A stretch of DNA of 64,000 nucleotides from Umezawaea sp049997955. GTDB taxonomy: Bacteria; Actinomycetota; Actinomycetes; Mycobacteriales; Pseudonocardiaceae. Where the stretch lies: NCBI GenBank assembly GCA_049997955.1, contig JAEBDY010000015.1, positions 186,001 to 250,000 on the forward strand, given 5' to 3'. Within the stretch, counting starts at the first letter, position 1. Each line of letters starts with the position of its first letter. A program made the position numbers and the translations under genes. This document shows, in pieces, positions 11,549 to 18,635 of the stretch. The notes under the pieces are model-generated. The model saw only the letters and a list, made by a program, of their open reading frames with translations, did no database searches and was not told where the DNA came from.

Positions 11549-12318
11549 CAGCGGGCCCCCGCGGTGGTCAGGTGGCCGTGCAGGATCACCGACACGGCGT
11601 CCGCCGCCTCGACGTTGGCCAGGTGCGCGGCGTCGCCGACGACGTACAGCTCGGCGTCCGGGATCGCGTCGGCGATCACCCGCAGGAACTCCGGCGGCGT
11701 CGCCTCGTCCTGCGCCGCGGCGATCACCACGGTCGGCGCCTGGATCGTGGGCAGCAGCGGCCGCAGGTCCATCACGGCCAGCGCGTCGCAGATCCCGGCG
11801 TAGCTCTCGGAGTCCACGCCGGACAACCCCTCCCGGTAGCCCGCGACCACCTCGGGCGCGCGCTCGGCCATGGCGCGGGTGAACCAGCGGCCCACCACCG
11901 CCTCGGCGATGGCCGCGGTGCCGGACTCCCGCACGGTCGCGGCCCGCTCGCGCCACGGCTGCGGCGACGGGAACGACGCCGTGGTGCAGCACAGGGCGAG
12001 CCGGTCGAGCCGCTCGGGCGCGTGACCGGCCAGCCACATGCCGATCATGCCGCCCAGTGACAGGCCGCAGTAGGAGAACCGCTCCACGCCGAGGGAATCG
12101 GTCAGCTCCAGCACGTCGTCGCCGAGGTCGTCGATGGTGAACGGGCCCGTGGCGGTGGGGCTGCCGCCGTGCCCGCGGTGGTCGTAGCGGAGTACCCGGA
12201 AGAACTCGTGCAGCACGGGCAGCTGCGGCTCCCAGAGCGCGGAGGTGGTGCCGAGTGAACTACCCAGCACCAGCACGGGGGCGTCCTCCGGTCCGCTCAG
12301 TTCGTGGTGCAGTCTCAC
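11548..12318 (-). CDS. pcaD: 3-oxoadipate enol-lactonase
   Basis: 256-residue alpha/beta hydrolase that opens the enol-lactone to 3-oxoadipate. Seen: oxyanion region VLGSSLGTTSALWEPQ, RYDHRGHGGS, nucleophile elbow GLSLGGMIG, and late catalytic His in DAAHLANVE. GTG at 12318 overlaps the pcaB stop as GTGA. Here pcaD and pcaC are separate genes rather than a fused pcaL. Confidence 0.93.
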   Translation of the reverse strand: MRLHHELSGPEDAPVLVLGSSLGTTSALWEPQLPVLHEFFRVLRYDHRGHGGSPTATGPFTIDDLGDDVLELTDSLGVERFSYCGLSLGGMIGMWLAGHAPERLDRLALCCTTASFPSPQPWRERAATVRESGTAAIAEAVVGRWFTRAMAERAPEVVAGYREGLSGVDSESYAGICDALAVMDLRPLLPTIQAPTVVIAAAQDEATPPEFLRVIADAIPDAELYVVGDAAHLANVEAADAVSVILHGHLTTAGAR

Positions 12319-13643
12319 CGGTCCGCCTTTCGCTGGTGTGCGGCCAGGGCGCGGTCCACGAACGCGGCCGCGCTGCCGACGTACCCCGACGGGTCCAGTG
12401 CCCCACCCATCTCGTCCGCGGGCAGGTGCTCCCGGACCCTGGTGTCCGCGATCAGAGCCTCCCCCAGGGTCAGCCCGCCCGCCACCGCGACGCGGCAGAC
12501 CTCCGCAACGAGGTCCCGCGCCCCGGCCCGGCCGAGCGCGGGCGCGAGCCGCGTCGACACGTTCTCCGCGAGCGGCAGTCCACCGGTCAGGTCCAGGTTG
12601 CGGCGCATCCGTTCGGGGTCGACCTTCAACCGCGACAACAACTCCCGCGTCCCGTGCACCGCTCCGCCGACGAGCCGCAGCAGCTCGGTGGAGGTCTCCC
12701 ACTCGGCGTGCCACGCGCCTGCGGCCCGCTCGTGCTCGTGCGCCATGGACGCCAGCACCGTCGCGACGAGGCCGGGCACCCGGCGGGTCGCCGCGGTCAC
12801 CAGGACGGCCCGCACGGGATTCCGCTTGTGCGGCATGGCCGACGACGTGCCGACCTCGGTCTGCGCCATCAGCACCACGTCCTGCGCGATCTTCGCCAGC
12901 ACGCCCGCCGCGGAGCCGAGCGCGCCCGCCAGTTCGGCGAACCGGGTGCGGTCGGTGTGCCACGGCAGCACCGGGGCCACCAGTCCCAGCTCGTCGGCGA
13001 GCCGGTCCACCAGCACCGCACCGGCGTCACCGAGCGGGGCCGGCGTGCCCGCGGCTCCCCCGAACCGCACGGCCAGGCGCTCGGACCGCACCGCGTCGAG
13101 CCGGTCCCGCACCTCGTCCACGGCCACCAGCCAGCCCACGCCCTTGAGCCCGAGCGTGGTCGGCACCGCCTGCCGCATCAGGGTCCGGCCCGCGATGAGC
13201 GTGTCGCGGTGCCGGACGGCGAGCCGCTCGCACTCGTCCGCGACGCCCGCGAGTCCGTCCAGGATCGGCCGCAGCGCCCGGAAGGCGACCAGCGAGGCCG
13301 CCGTGTCGAGCGCGTCCTGGCTCGTCGCCCCGTGGTGCACGTACGCCTTCGCCGCCGCGGGCACCAGGTCGACGAGGTCGCGCACCAGCGGCACGACCGG
13401 GTTGCCGGACGCCGTGGCGCGGCCGCCGAGCGAGACCGGGTCGAGCACGGCGGAGTCGATCGCCGACACGATGGCGCGCGCGGCGGCGTCCGGCACGATC
13501 CCGGCGCGGGACTGCACGACGACGAGCGCGCGTTCGAAGTCCAGCAGGGCGCGCAGCCACGCCCGGTCGCCCAGCTCCGCGTCGACGACGGGGTCGCCGA
13601 ACAGCGGGCGGAACAGGTCAGAGGTCGAAGAAGACGGTTTCAT
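12315..13643 (-). CDS. pcaB: 3-carboxy-cis,cis-muconate cycloisomerase
   Basis: 442 residues, fumarase/aspartase superfamily. Converts 3-carboxy-cis,cis-muconate to gamma-carboxymuconolactone. Seen: signature loop GTSSAMPHKRNPV with the catalytic Ser, HHGATSQDALDT, and TLMRQAVPTTLGLK. The ATG at 13643 lies 26 bp inside the end of pcaG; no later ATG/GTG/TTG is available before the conserved SDLFRPLFGD block, so this start and overlap seem real. Confidence 0.92.
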   Translation of the reverse strand: MKPSSSTSDLFRPLFGDPVVDAELGDRAWLRALLDFERALVVVQSRAGIVPDAAARAIVSAIDSAVLDPVSLGGRATASGNPVVPLVRDLVDLVPAAAKAYVHHGATSQDALDTAASLVAFRALRPILDGLAGVADECERLAVRHRDTLIAGRTLMRQAVPTTLGLKGVGWLVAVDEVRDRLDAVRSERLAVRFGGAAGTPAPLGDAGAVLVDRLADELGLVAPVLPWHTDRTRFAELAGALGSAAGVLAKIAQDVVLMAQTEVGTSSAMPHKRNPVRAVLVTAATRRVPGLVATVLASMAHEHERAAGAWHAEWETSTELLRLVGGAVHGTRELLSRLKVDPERMRRNLDLTGGLPLAENVSTRLAPALGRAGARDLVAEVCRVAVAGGLTLGEALIADTRVREHLPADEMGGALDPSGYVGSAAAFVDRALAAHQRKADR

Positions 13644-14178
13644 CGTCGCCCTGGAGGTGGATGTCGAAGCGGTAGCCGAACGGGGCGGGCTCCGCGATGA
13701 GGGTCCGGCGTCGAGCCGGGTCGGGGATCGAGGTCAGCACCGGGTCCTCGGCGTTGCCGGGCTCGTCGGCGAAGTAGATCCGGGTCACCAGCCGGACCAG
13801 CATCCCCCGGCAGAACACGGACACGGCGAGGTGCGGCGCCTGCGCGCCGTCGTCCGACGGCAGCAAGCCGGGTTTGACCGTGTGGAAGCGGAACGTCCCG
13901 CTCTCGTCGGTGGGACACCGGCCGAAACCGCGAAAACCCTTGCGCGCCACCGCTCCGCGCGGATCGTTCGGATGGTCGAACCGGCCGTCGGGGTCGGCCT
14001 GCCAGACCTCGACCAGCGCGTCGGGCACCGGGTCGCCCGCGCCGTCGAGCACCCTGCCGACGACGTCGAACGCCCCCGGCGCGTCCTCGTCCACGACGAG
14101 GTGGCCGCCCTCCCACGTCAGGCCGACCGAGAAGAACGGTCCCACGGTCTGGGACGGGGTGGTCTGCAGGTCACTCAT
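13618..14178 (-). CDS. pcaG: Protocatechuate 3,4-dioxygenase alpha subunit
   Basis: 186 residues. Alpha subunit of the intradiol ring-cleaving dioxygenase that opens protocatechuate to 3-carboxy-cis,cis-muconate. Seen: N-terminal TPSQTVGPFFSVGL, PDALVEVWQADPDGRF, GFGRCPTDESG and PHLAVSVFCRGML. The alpha chain lacks the iron ligands, which are in PcaH. ATG at 14178 overlaps pcaH by 8 bp. Confidence 0.94.
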   Translation of the reverse strand: MSDLQTTPSQTVGPFFSVGLTWEGGHLVVDEDAPGAFDVVGRVLDGAGDPVPDALVEVWQADPDGRFDHPNDPRGAVARKGFRGFGRCPTDESGTFRFHTVKPGLLPSDDGAQAPHLAVSVFCRGMLVRLVTRIYFADEPGNAEDPVLTSIPDPARRRTLIAEPAPFGYRFDIHLQGDDETVFFDL

Positions 14179-14902
14179 CGTCGTGGTCCTCCTCGGCCTC
14201 GAACGGCGTGGGGTCGCTGCCGCGCAGCACGATGTCCCAGCGGTAGCCCAGCGCCCACTCGGGAACCGTGCTGTCGAGGTCGAACGCGGCGACCATGGCC
14301 TCGCGCGCGGCGGGGCGGGCCGCGTTGAAGATCGGGTCCTGGTCGAACAGCGGGTCGCCGGGGAAGTACATCTGGGTGATCAGCCGCTGGGTGAACGCGG
14401 TGCCGAACACCGAGAAGTGGATGTGCGCCGGGCGCCAGGCGTTGTGGTGGTTCCGCCACGGGTACGCGCCGGGCGCGATCGTGGTGAACCGGTAGTCGCC
14501 CTCGGCGTCGGTCATCGCGCGGCCCACACCGGAGAAGTTGGGGTCGAGCGGGGCCGGGTGGCGGTCGAGGTCGTGCCGGTAGCGACCGCCCGCGTTGGCC
14601 TGCCAGACCTCCACGAGGGTGTTCGGGATCGGCCTCCCGTCGCCGTCCCTGACCTTGCCGGTGACGATGATCCGCTGGCCCTGCGGTTCCCCGTCGTGCT
14701 GGGCGGTGAGGTCGTTGTCGTTCTCGCCCACGCGCTCCTCGCCCAGCAGCGGGCCGGTGATCTCGCCGAGTCGTTGCGGCAGCAGGACCAGCGGGTGCTT
14801 GGGGGCGCGGGAGATGTTCGACCGGTAGTCGGGGAAGGCGACCGGCGGGTGCGATTCGGGGTCGGGCCGGTAGTGCGCCAGGCGCTTGGTGTCGGCGGGC
14901 AC
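14171..14902 (-). CDS. pcaH: Protocatechuate 3,4-dioxygenase beta subunit
   Basis: 243 residues, catalytic subunit with non-haem Fe(III). Seen: first Tyr ligand region GGRYRHDLDRHPAPLDPNF, second Tyr in PGAYPWRNHHN, and the two His ligands in RPAHIHFSVFG. All four expected ligands (Tyr, Tyr, His, His) are present. The N-terminal PPVAFPDYRSNISRAPKHPL is typical. It lies 12 bp downstream of pcaJ, the only real gap in the operon. Confidence 0.95.
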   Translation of the reverse strand: MPADTKRLAHYRPDPESHPPVAFPDYRSNISRAPKHPLVLLPQRLGEITGPLLGEERVGENDNDLTAQHDGEPQGQRIIVTGKVRDGDGRPIPNTLVEVWQANAGGRYRHDLDRHPAPLDPNFSGVGRAMTDAEGDYRFTTIAPGAYPWRNHHNAWRPAHIHFSVFGTAFTQRLITQMYFPGDPLFDQDPIFNAARPAAREAMVAAFDLDSTVPEWALGYRWDIVLRGSDPTPFEAEEDHDDE

Positions 14903-14914
14903 TGGAGGACTCCT

Positions 14915-15661
14915 TCAGGCGGTGAGGTCGCGGAGCGCGGCGAGTTCCTGGTCCGTCGGCCGGTCCGTGGTGACCAGGTCCGGCGAGGTCTTGAGGTCCC
15001 AGCCCGTCTTCGCCTTGGCGGTGGCCAGGTCGACGCCGGGGTGCAGCTGGGTGAGGGTGAGTTCGCACGTGTCGGGATCCGGGCGCAGGACACCGAGGTC
15101 GGTGATGACGAGCTGCGGGCCCCTGCCCTTCAGCCCGAGCTCCTCGCGATCACCCCGGCCGCGGCCGAAGCCCATGGAGGTCACGAAGTCCACCCGCTCC
15201 ACGAAGGCGCGGGGGTTCTGCCGGACGATCATGAAGACCTCCTTGCAGGACGCCGCGATCTCGGGCGCGCCGCCCGCGCCGGGCAGGCGGACCTTGGGCT
15301 CGCGGTAGTCGCCGCCGATGACCGTGGTGTTGATGTTCGCGTACCTGTCCAGCTGCGCCGCGCCGAGGAACCCGACGTCGACGCGGCCGGGCTGAAGCCA
15401 GTAGTTGAAGATCTCCGGCACGCTCACGACGCTGTCCGCCGAATCGGCGAGGACACCGTCCCCGATGGACAGCGGGAGGGTGGCGGGCTTGGAGCCGATG
15501 GTGCCGGACTCGTAGACGAGGACCAGGTCCGGGGCGTGCGTGCGGCGCGCCAGGTTCGCCGCCGTGCTGGGAAGACCGATGCCCACGAAGCACACGGCCC
15601 CGTCGGTGAGCGCCCTGGCGGCGGCGATGGTCATCATCTCGTCGGAGGTGTAGTCGGTCAT
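14915..15661 (-). CDS. pcaJ: 3-oxoadipate CoA-transferase beta subunit
   Basis: 248 residues. With PcaI it moves CoA from succinyl-CoA to 3-oxoadipate. Seen: VCFVGIGLPSTAANLARRTH, the catalytic Glu in YESGTIG, and NINTTVIGGDYREPKVRLPG. ATG at 15661 overlaps the pcaI stop as ATGA. No pcaF thiolase is in the window, so the last step to acetyl-CoA and succinyl-CoA must be encoded elsewhere. Confidence 0.93.
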   Translation of the reverse strand: MTDYTSDEMMTIAAARALTDGAVCFVGIGLPSTAANLARRTHAPDLVLVYESGTIGSKPATLPLSIGDGVLADSADSVVSVPEIFNYWLQPGRVDVGFLGAAQLDRYANINTTVIGGDYREPKVRLPGAGGAPEIAASCKEVFMIVRQNPRAFVERVDFVTSMGFGRGRGDREELGLKGRGPQLVITDLGVLRPDPDTCELTLTQLHPGVDLATAKAKTGWDLKTSPDLVTTDRPTDQELAALRDLTA

Positions 15662-16311
15662 GCCACGCCCTCCAGCCAGGTCCGGAAGGACTCGCGGTCC
15701 TTGCTGATGGCGTCCCAGCCCTTGTAGTAGTCGTTGTCGCGGGTCGAGTAGTCGTGGGCGTACGACGGGTGCGCGCCGCCGGGGACCTCGGCCACGTAGT
15801 CGACGACCCAGGACGGGAGGACCACCGCGCCGGGTCGTGGCTCCAGTTCGTCCACGACCTCCTCGACGGTGACCAGCGACCGCTCGGCGGCCAGCACGGC
15901 TTCCTTCTGCACCCCGGTGATGCCCCAGAGCTGCACGTTGCCCTTGCGGTCGGCGCGCTGGGCGTGGATCACGGCGGAGTCGAGCTTGAGCGCGGGAACG
16001 GCGGTGAGCACCTCACCGGTGAAGGGACAGGTGATGGGCGCGATGTTGTCCGTCTGCTCGGGCAGGTCGGTCCCCACGTACCCCCGGAGCACGGCGAACG
16101 GAAGTCCGGACGCGGCGGCCACGTACCTGTTGGCCATGCCGGCGTGGCTGTGCTCCTCCAGTTCGAGCGGCGCGGGCCACCCGTTCTGCACGGCGTCGCG
16201 AAAGCGGTGCAACGACCCGACCCCCGGGTTGCCGCCCCAGGAGAAGACGAGCTTCCGAGCACACCCCGCGCCGATGAGCTGGTCGTAGATGACGTCGGGC
16301 GTCATGCGCAC
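15658..16311 (-). CDS. pcaI: 3-oxoadipate CoA-transferase alpha subunit, 5'-truncated
   Basis: 217 residues from the first ATG (16311); the frame stays open and homologous upstream as far as GVGFTHLIPFAAGHEVIRQR (to about 16389) but has no ATG/GTG/TTG there except GTG at 16317, and meets a stop at 16396-16398. Intact family members carry about 25-30 more residues before GFTHLIP, including the first CoA-transferase strand. The missing part is replaced by the palindrome GTTCGCTCAGCGAAC. So the gene looks 5'-deleted with the operator moved against codon ~30; its product may be inactive or start at GTG 16317. The remaining body (VFSWGGNPGVGSLHRFRDAV, EEHSHAGMANRY) is intact. Confidence 0.85.
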   Translation of the reverse strand: MRMTPDVIYDQLIGAGCARKLVFSWGGNPGVGSLHRFRDAVQNGWPAPLELEEHSHAGMANRYVAAASGLPFAVLRGYVGTDLPEQTDNIAPITCPFTGEVLTAVPALKLDSAVIHAQRADRKGNVQLWGITGVQKEAVLAAERSLVTVEEVVDELEPRPGAVVLPSWVVDYVAEVPGGAHPSYAHDYSTRDNDYYKGWDAISKDRESFRTWLEGVA

Positions 16312-16389
16312 CAGGGTCAGGTCACGCTTGCGCTGCCGAATGACCTCGTGCCCGGCCGCGAAGGGGATGAGGTGCGTGAAACCAACGCC

Positions 16390-16404
16390 GTTCGCTCAGC
16401 GAAC
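16390..16404. promoter_or_regulatory. Candidate IclR/PcaR operator next to pcaI
   Basis: GTTCGCTCAGCGAAC, a 15-bp dyad with seven-base arms, and another GTTCGC half site 20 bp further upstream (minus strand). IclR regulators of aromatic catabolism bind dyads of this kind. It directly abuts the coding sequence of the shortened pcaI instead of lying in front of a normal leader. Confidence 0.55.
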
Positions 16405-16568
16405 AAGTATCCGTAGGGCGAACACTACTGGGAGCAGCCAACCGCGACCAGTGGCGTATCCACTGAATGGAAGCCGAACCAGCAGAGGCACACAGCTCGA
16501 CGCGCCGGACGCGACGACACGGCTTGACCAGCCGCACCTCAAGCGCCACCCAACTGACTAAGGCCAGC

Positions 16569-16728
16569 GGAAGCACGCAACCAATCCGACGCACTCCCCC
16601 TCCGCCGCCCCGATCCGAAGCGTCCTCAGCATTTTTCTTCGTTTGTCAAGGCATCTTTCCCGCCTTGACAAATCAAGGAAAATGGTGGAGACAATTGCGC
16701 GAGCGGGGTGGCGTCGGGGGAACCACGC
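16569..16728. repeat. Hairpin repeat element, copy B
   Basis: Same orientation as copy A at 1115-1272. Left arm 16630-16652, identical loop ATCTTTCCC (16653-16661), right arm 16662-16684. Compared with copy A the outer stem has changed sequence, yet three pairs are replaced by compensating pairs (C-G to T-A, G-C to T-A, T-A to A-T); there are two G-T wobbles and one mismatch. The flank GAGACAATTGCGCGAGCGGG is identical. Confidence 0.8.
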
Positions 16729-16866
16729 GACCTCTACGCGCGGGTCCGACGGGCTGCGGGCTTCGGTTTCCAGCGGCCGCACGCAGCCGACTACGGCTCT
16801 CAGCAGTAGTGAGCAGCGATTACGGCCTTCGGCGGTGGCGAGCACTGGCTGCGCTGCCGTCGTGCT

Positions 16867-16985
16867 GTGGCCGATTTGACTCGGGGACCCCTTGATTTGA
16901 CCCTTGATCGGGCTAAAAGGGCAGTCCCAAAAGCCTGCCCGATCTCCAATTTTAAGGGTCAAATCCCCCGAGTAAAATCGGCCAC
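16867..16985. repeat. 119-bp nested inverted repeat (MITE-like)
   Basis: Outer arms GTGGCCGATTTGACTCGGGG (16867-16886) and 16966-16985 pair at 19 of 20 positions; inner arms GATTTGACCCTT (16894-16905) and AAGGGTCAAATC (16954-16965) pair perfectly; innermost GATCGGGC (16906-16913) and GCCCGATC (16937-16944) pair perfectly. It is visibly more A/T-rich than its surroundings. No clear target duplication and no coding capacity. Confidence 0.75.
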
Positions 16986-17060
16986 GCCTAGGACGCTGGC
17001 CTCGGGTTTGCGCAGTGGGTCAGCTCGCCGCCTTACCCCTACCCGCCACACCCCGCCCCA

Positions 17061-18530
17061 TCACCCCATTGGCATCGCTTGAACAGCCAGGAGGGTGATG
17101 TCGTCGTGTTCCGACGGTCCGAGCCAGTCGAACACCGCGCGTCGTACCGTGTCGACGGTCGCGTCCGCCCGCTGTCCCGTGCACTCCCTCAGCACGGCCT
17201 GCAGGCGTTCTTCCCCGAACAGCTCTTCCCGGTCCGACTCCGCTCGCGCCTCGGTGATGCCGTCGCTGTACAGCAGCAGCGTCTCCCCCGGTCGAACCGT
17301 CACGGACGTCTCCTGGAAGCGCACGTCCGTCAGCACCCCGACGATGCCGCCGCGCGCCACGACCTCCTCCACGGTCCCGCCCGCGTGCAGCAGGATCGGT
17401 GGTGGGTGTCCGCCCGAGGCCAGTGTCAGGCGCAGGCCGCCGTCGTCGAGTTGTTCGAGGGTTCCCACCACCAGGGTCGTGAACAGCTTGCTGCCCGCCG
17501 CCACCAGTGCCGCGTTGAGCAGGTACAGCAGCTGCGCCGGGCGTTGTTCCACCAGCAGCAACGTGTGCAGCGACCTGCGCACCCGTCCCGAGTGGACCGC
17601 CGCCTCCAAGCCGTTGCCGCAGACGTCGCCGAGCACGAACGTGGCGCTGCCGTCCTCGCGCAGGTGGACGTCGTAGAAGTCCCCGCCGACCCCGGCCCGC
17701 CGCGCGGCCGGGTGGTAGGCCGTCGCCAGCAGGGTGCCCGGCACGTCCGGCAACGTCGAGGGCAGCAGGTCCGCCCGCAGCACCTCGACCACCCTCGCCT
17801 GTTCGCCGTGCCGGGTCGCGGCTTCCAGGGCTCGGGCGGCGTGCACGCCGTAGCGGCGGACGGACTCGATCTCGGTGTCGCTGAACGGCCCGCGCGATAC
17901 GTGCCTGACCAGCACCAACGCGCCCAGCGAAGCACCGTTCCTGATCAGCGGCACGGCGTGGGCGGATCCTGCTTCGCCGAAGTCGACCGGCAGGTCGGGC
18001 GTGCTCTCCACGCCGAACTCCGCGTGGGCGGTCGCGCCGTCGAGCACGTCCAGCAGGCCGGTGACCAGGCCTGCCGACTGGCGGGTCGTGCGGCTGCGGG
18101 TCACCTCGGCGTCGCCCCCGGTGGCGTGCCACCACTCGACCCGGCCCCGCGGGGCCGGGACGATGACGGCGCACTGGTCGGCGAGGTGGGCCAGTGCCAG
18201 TTCCACGATGGCGCGGAGCGTGTCCGGGCGGTCCGTGGCGGCCGAGAGCTTGTTCAGGGCGTCGTCCAGGAACGCGGTGTCCCAGACCGCGGGCGGGTCC
18301 AGGTAGCAGGCGGTCCAGCCTTCGCCCAGGTCCTGGCGCCGGGCGGGGGCGGTCAGGGGCTCGCCCGGCCGCAGGTCGGGGTGGAGGGCGGTCGCCGCCG
18401 GGTTGAGCAGGGCGACGGTGCCGGACTCGTCCACGACGGCCACCGCCTCGTGGAGGCCGTCCACCAGGCGCTGCCAGGCGAGCAGGGTGGTTCCCGGTGC
18501 CTCCGTGTCCACACGGTGCCCCTGGGCCAT
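17061..18530 (-). CDS. PAS/GAF/SpoIIE-type PP2C phosphatase (RsbU-like)
   Basis: 489 residues, cytoplasmic. Order: PAS-like segment (about 20-70, LHEAVAVVDESGTVALLNPA), GAF-like sensor domain (about 95-250), then a SpoIIE/PP2C phosphatase (about 265-485) with metal-binding motifs GVGGDFYDV, LGDVCGNG, LYSDGITEA and EHDDITLLAV. RsbU-type phosphatases remove phosphate from STAS anti-anti-sigma proteins and so free a sigma factor; STAS candidates lie at 25546 and 28110. It is divergent (105 bp) from the HAMP-array kinase, like the osaC/osaA neighbourhood of Streptomyces, but lacks the RsbW-type domain described for OsaC. Confidence 0.9.
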   Translation of the reverse strand: MAQGHRVDTEAPGTTLLAWQRLVDGLHEAVAVVDESGTVALLNPAATALHPDLRPGEPLTAPARRQDLGEGWTACYLDPPAVWDTAFLDDALNKLSAATDRPDTLRAIVELALAHLADQCAVIVPAPRGRVEWWHATGGDAEVTRSRTTRQSAGLVTGLLDVLDGATAHAEFGVESTPDLPVDFGEAGSAHAVPLIRNGASLGALVLVRHVSRGPFSDTEIESVRRYGVHAARALEAATRHGEQARVVEVLRADLLPSTLPDVPGTLLATAYHPAARRAGVGGDFYDVHLREDGSATFVLGDVCGNGLEAAVHSGRVRRSLHTLLLVEQRPAQLLYLLNAALVAAGSKLFTTLVVGTLEQLDDGGLRLTLASGGHPPPILLHAGGTVEEVVARGGIVGVLTDVRFQETSVTVRPGETLLLYSDGITEARAESDREELFGEERLQAVLRECTGQRADATVDTVRRAVFDWLGPSEHDDITLLAVQAMPMG

Positions 18531-18635
18531 CGGGTGCGCTCCTGGTGGTCGGGGACGGTGGTGGCGCGGCCCTCAACTTATCGGACCGGCTCGTGGGAGG
18601 CTTGGGGCAGATCGCCGATTCTCGCGGAGGCTGGA

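Larger units (their letters stand above)
16405..17060. other. Intergenic region with two structured repeats
   Basis: About 650 bp with no supported gene. It contains repeat copy B (16569-16728) and a 119-bp nested inverted repeat (16867-16985). The right end, just past the phosphatase stop, shows nothing further. Confidence 0.6.

Noticed and set aside
11180..12318. Fused PcaL (decarboxylase plus lactonase)
   Set aside because: pcaD has its own stop and pcaC its own ATG (TGATG junction), so they are separate genes.
16312..16600. A frameshift in pcaI as explanation for the missing N terminus
   Set aside because: No frame upstream of 16389 on the minus strand resembles the start of a CoA-transferase alpha subunit.
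17079..18635. Upstream extension of the kinase frame by 519 codons
   Set aside because: This part lies antisense to the PP2C phosphatase and has no domain; GGAGG plus GTG at 18636 marks the true start.
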